Source: Pigmentiphaga kullae
Lineage (GTDB): Bacteria; Pseudomonadota; Gammaproteobacteria; Burkholderiales; Burkholderiaceae_B
Direction of reading: 5' to 3'
DNA length: 64,000 nt
Assembly (NCBI RefSeq): GCF_004216695.1
Contig: NZ_SGXC01000001.1
Span: 372,001 to 436,000, forward strand
Shown here: positions 61,384 through 64,000 of the stretch, in pieces
Position numbering within the stretch: position 1 is the first letter of the stretch
How the letters are laid out: every line of letters begins with the position of its first letter
The notes under the pieces: generated by a model
What the model was told of the DNA's origin: nothing
Databases searched by the model: none
The model's input: only the letters and a program-made list of their open reading frames with translations
Made by a program: the position numbers and the translations under genes

Positions 61384-62499
61384 ATGTTTCTGCGCAATTG
61401 CTGGTACGTCGCCGGCTTCTCGCCGGAGCTCGGACAAGGTCCGCTGGCACGGCGGATCTGCGACCAGCCCGTCGTCATGTTCCGGGACACCGCCGGCCGC
61501 GCCGCGGCGCTCGAAGACCGATGCTGGCACCGGGGCGTGCCGCTCTCGGCCGGCGGGCAATGCGAGGCCGGCATCATCCGCTGTCCGTACCATGGGCTGG
61601 AGTTCGACCGGAGCGGCCAGTGCACGAAGGTCCCGGGCCAACCCCGGCCGGCCGCCGGCGTGCGAATCCGCAGCTATCCGCTGGAGGAACGCGACGCCAT
61701 CCTGTGGATCTGGCCGGGAGAGCACGACCAGGCCGATCCCTCGCTGATCCCGTCTCATCCCTATCATGGCGATCCGCTATGGGTCTGGAACAGCGGCATG
61801 CTCGAGGTCAAGGCGCATGCGCAACTCATCGTCGACAACCTGCTGGACCTGAGCCATCTGCAATATGTCCACCGCAACACCATAGGCGGCGACCCGGAGC
61901 TGGAGAGCAGGGCCGAACTGAGCACCGAGCGGCTGGGCAACACGGTGCGTGTCAGGCGCTGGCTGCGCGATGTCGACCCGCCGCCGCTGCATCGGCTTGC
62001 CGCCGGATACCGGGGCAGGATAGATCGCTGGCAGGAGTTCGAGTGGCGTCCCGGCGTGTTGCAATTCCATTCGGGATCGACCGAGACAGGGATCGGCGGC
62101 CTGGAAGGCAATCGGGAAAAGGGCGTGCACATCCGCCATTTCCATGGGGTCACGCCAGAGACCGAGGACAGCACGCTGTATTTCTACAGCAGCGCGCGCA
62201 ACTTCCGCATCGACGATGCCGAGTTGACGACGAAGATGGGCGCCTCGACCCGCGCGACGTTCATGGAGGACCAGATCGTACTGGAAGCGCAACAGGCGCG
62301 CCTGCGGGAGGATCCTGCGCGCGCCTTGTTCACGCTGCGCAACGATCAGGCGTTGATCCAGGCCCGGCGCATCACGGAAGAGTTGCTGTCGGCGGAACGG
62401 AAAGCGCAGCCGCTCGCGCCTGCCCCGGCCGGACCGCGCATACAGGCCGAAGCACGCGCATTTCCCTCGCTGCGTCAGGCGGAAACCCACTCCAACTGA
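61384..62499 (+). CDS. Rieske [2Fe-2S] oxygenase, VanA-like
   Basis: The 371-residue protein has Rieske ligands Cys47-x-His49 (RCWHR) and Cys67-x2-His70 (CPYHG), and DNLLDLSHLQYVHRNT for the mononuclear iron. It is paralogous to the oxygenase at 52410 but has a longer, Ala/Pro-rich C-terminal tail of about 30 residues. It is followed by a Bug gene. Its electron-transfer partner is not encoded nearby. Confidence 0.87.
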   Translation: MFLRNCWYVAGFSPELGQGPLARRICDQPVVMFRDTAGRAAALEDRCWHRGVPLSAGGQCEAGIIRCPYHGLEFDRSGQCTKVPGQPRPAAGVRIRSYPLEERDAILWIWPGEHDQADPSLIPSHPYHGDPLWVWNSGMLEVKAHAQLIVDNLLDLSHLQYVHRNTIGGDPELESRAELSTERLGNTVRVRRWLRDVDPPPLHRLAAGYRGRIDRWQEFEWRPGVLQFHSGSTETGIGGLEGNREKGVHIRHFHGVTPETEDSTLYFYSSARNFRIDDAELTTKMGASTRATFMEDQIVLEAQQARLREDPARALFTLRNDQALIQARRITEELLSAERKAQPLAPAPAGPRIQAEARAFPSLRQAETHSN

Positions 62500-62557
62500 C
62501 CGGACGCGTTCACATGCCGCCCGCAAGAGGCGGCTCCCACCCGCTCGGAGACTCGAT

Positions 62558-63535
62558 GTGCAAACGAAAGCCAAAACATGGACTCCATGCCTGCTGGCAG
62601 GCTGGCTGGCCGTTTTCTCCGCAACCGTCGCGGCGGCCTATCCGGACCGTCCCATCCGACTGGTCATGCCGGCGCCGCCCGGGGGCACGCTCGATGCGCT
62701 GATGCGCACGGTCGGCAAGGCCGCGGGCGAGATCCTCGGGCAGCCATTGATCATGGACTACCGGCCGGGCGCGGCCGGCATGCTGTCCTTGCAGGAAGTC
62801 GCGAAATCCCAGCCCGACGGCTACACCCTGGGCCTGGCCTTGAACGCCATGGTCATCACGCCGCTGGTACAGAAGAGCGGCTCCACGCTCGACCTGTCCA
62901 AGGACATCGATCCCATCTCCCTGGTTGCATCAGGACCAATGGTGCTGTTCACGGGACCTTCGGTTCAAGAACCGGATCTGCGATCCTTCTTCGACCATGC
63001 GAAAAATCATCAAGGCGACATCTTCTATGGCAGCAGCGGCGTGGGCGGCCCCGGACACCTGCTGACCGAACTGATGGCAAGGCAGGCCGGCGTGCATTGG
63101 ACACACGTGCCATTCAAGGGACAGAATCCGCAGCTGACCGCGCTTCTGGCCGGAGATGTCCACCTCATGGTCACGACGGTTTCCGACACCGTGATGCAGT
63201 ACGTTGCAAGCAGGAAGATCAAGGCCATGGCGGTCACCACGCTCGAGGAATCGCCAGTGGTGCCGGGGGTTCCTCCCCTGAGCACCGTACTGCCGGGATT
63301 CGACTATTCGGTGTGGTTCGGCATGGTGGCGGCGAAGGGCACGCCGCCCGCCCTGACCCAGCGCCTGCAACTCGCTTTCGCCCAGGCGCTGCAACAACCC
63401 GAGGTACGAGCCAGTGTCGCGCGGCTCGGCCTGGTGGCGAAATCCTCCACTCAGCGGGAATTCGCCGATACCGTCGCCAAAGAGTCCGCGCTTTGGCGCA
63501 GAACGCTGAAAGACATGAACATCACGTCCGAGTAG
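62558..63535 (+). CDS. Bug family substrate-binding protein
   Basis: The 325-residue GTG-started preprotein has a signal peptide (to about AAA, residue 26) and mature start YPDRPIRLVMPAPPGGTLDAL. A GGAG site lies seven bases upstream. It resembles the Bug protein at 44081 (YPERPIRLVMPVAPSGALDA). It lies 58 bases after the Rieske gene and is probably co-transcribed. Confidence 0.9.
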   Translation: MQTKAKTWTPCLLAGWLAVFSATVAAAYPDRPIRLVMPAPPGGTLDALMRTVGKAAGEILGQPLIMDYRPGAAGMLSLQEVAKSQPDGYTLGLALNAMVITPLVQKSGSTLDLSKDIDPISLVASGPMVLFTGPSVQEPDLRSFFDHAKNHQGDIFYGSSGVGGPGHLLTELMARQAGVHWTHVPFKGQNPQLTALLAGDVHLMVTTVSDTVMQYVASRKIKAMAVTTLEESPVVPGVPPLSTVLPGFDYSVWFGMVAAKGTPPALTQRLQLAFAQALQQPEVRASVARLGLVAKSSTQREFADTVAKESALWRRTLKDMNITSE

Positions 63536-63551
63536 ATCGGCGCACGCCGGC

Positions 63552-64000
63552 TCAAGCCAGGCCGGCGTACGCCGGCTTGCAGGCATACACGTCGTCGGGC
63601 CGCGCCGCCAGCATGGCCTCCAGCCGCGTCCGCAAATCCGCATACCCGGGTTCGTGGAAGACGTTGCGCGTCTCCAGCGGATCGGCTTGCAGGTCGTACA
63701 TCTCGCCGTCGCCGCTGTGCATCTCCACCGTCAGCTTGGCATCCGCCGTGCGCACCGCCCGCAGCAGCAGCGGCACACCCCTGCGGCCGGCGCCCAGGTC
63801 CCATTCGCACAAGGCATGCTCGCGGCTGTCGCGCCCCTCGATCAGGCCGCGCAGCGTCGCGCCGTGCATGGGCGCGGCGGCCGGCACCCCGCCGTAGTCG
63901 AGCAGCGTGGCGGCCACGTCCAGCGTGGACACCGGATCGGCCACGACCCTGCCCGCCGGGATGCCGGGCCCCTTGGCGATCATGCCGACCCGCATCAACC
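63552..64000 (-). CDS. Sulfatase family protein, C-terminal part
   Basis: The frame is open to the end of the window, so the N terminus with the formylglycine site lies outside. The 149 visible residues have the sulfatase C-terminal pattern: DVAATLLDYGG, RAVRTADAKL and EMYDLQADPLETRNV. It could be an arylsulfatase or a choline-sulfatase-type enzyme. It converges with the Bug gene, 16 bases apart. Confidence 0.8.
   Translation of the reverse strand, partial: LMRVGMIAKGPGIPAGRVVADPVSTLDVAATLLDYGGVPAAAPMHGATLRGLIEGRDSREHALCEWDLGAGRRGVPLLLRAVRTADAKLTVEMHSGDGEMYDLQADPLETRNVFHEPGYADLRTRLEAMLAARPDDVYACKPAYAGLA

Overview
The window looks like chromosomal DNA from a betaproteobacterium of the family Alcaligenaceae, most likely Bordetella or Achromobacter. 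The evidence is the high GC, six periplasmic solute-binding proteins of the Bug (tripartite tricarboxylate transport) family, the gene order rhodanese-grxC-secB-gpsA and argB-HAD-slmA beside hslVU-dksA-cobW, and the porin type. No rRNA, tRNA, CRISPR array, prophage or insertion sequence was seen.

Bases 1-11500 are mixed. They hold the end of a ferredoxin reductase, trmL and a MetE-like enzyme. An operon reading leftwards from about 6856 to 2375 (Bug protein, ornithine cyclodeaminase-like, DapA-like, aldehyde dehydrogenase) is divergent from its likely GntR regulator, with a pair of 18-bp inverted operators between them. A beta-propeller/HTH/DUF899/DUF2182 group follows. Bases 11500-31200 are core chromosome: secB-gpsA cluster, gpmA-envC-ctpA-moeB cluster, slmA-HAD-argB, cueR with a CusF-like gene, hslVU behind a heat-shock-type promoter, a Doc-type toxin-antitoxin pair, dksA, a Fur-COG0523 metal pair and rlmI. 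A 214-bp array of DnaA-box-like words at about 11-bp period lies between argB and cueR.

Bases 31200-64000 form a 33-kb catabolic region of at least eight transcription units. It contains four Rieske oxygenases, a class A flavin hydroxylase, three CaiB/BaiF CoA-transferases, a thiolase-like protein, a Zn-ribbon/OB-fold (DUF35) protein, a double VOC protein, two FAH-family hydrolases, three SDRs, an aldehyde dehydrogenase, a GMC oxidoreductase, a KstD-like flavoprotein, a CMD-family protein, a porin, four Bug proteins, one TctB-TctA pair, and LysR and IclR regulators. Nearly all families expected for uptake, ring oxidation and CoA-dependent breakdown of an aromatic or polycyclic acid are present, but the substrate cannot be read from the sequence.

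The most striking signal is a 15-bp LysR-type box, GTGCAC-N3-GTGCAC, found three times in this region. Each copy lies exactly 40 nt from a TAGNAT -10 hexamer, and the two copies in divergent gaps have a mirrored promoter at the same distance. This ties the dispersed operons into one likely regulon. A second palindrome, ATTTGC-N3-GCAAAT, sits at matching positions in two divergent promoters, each beside one of two paralogous SDR genes.
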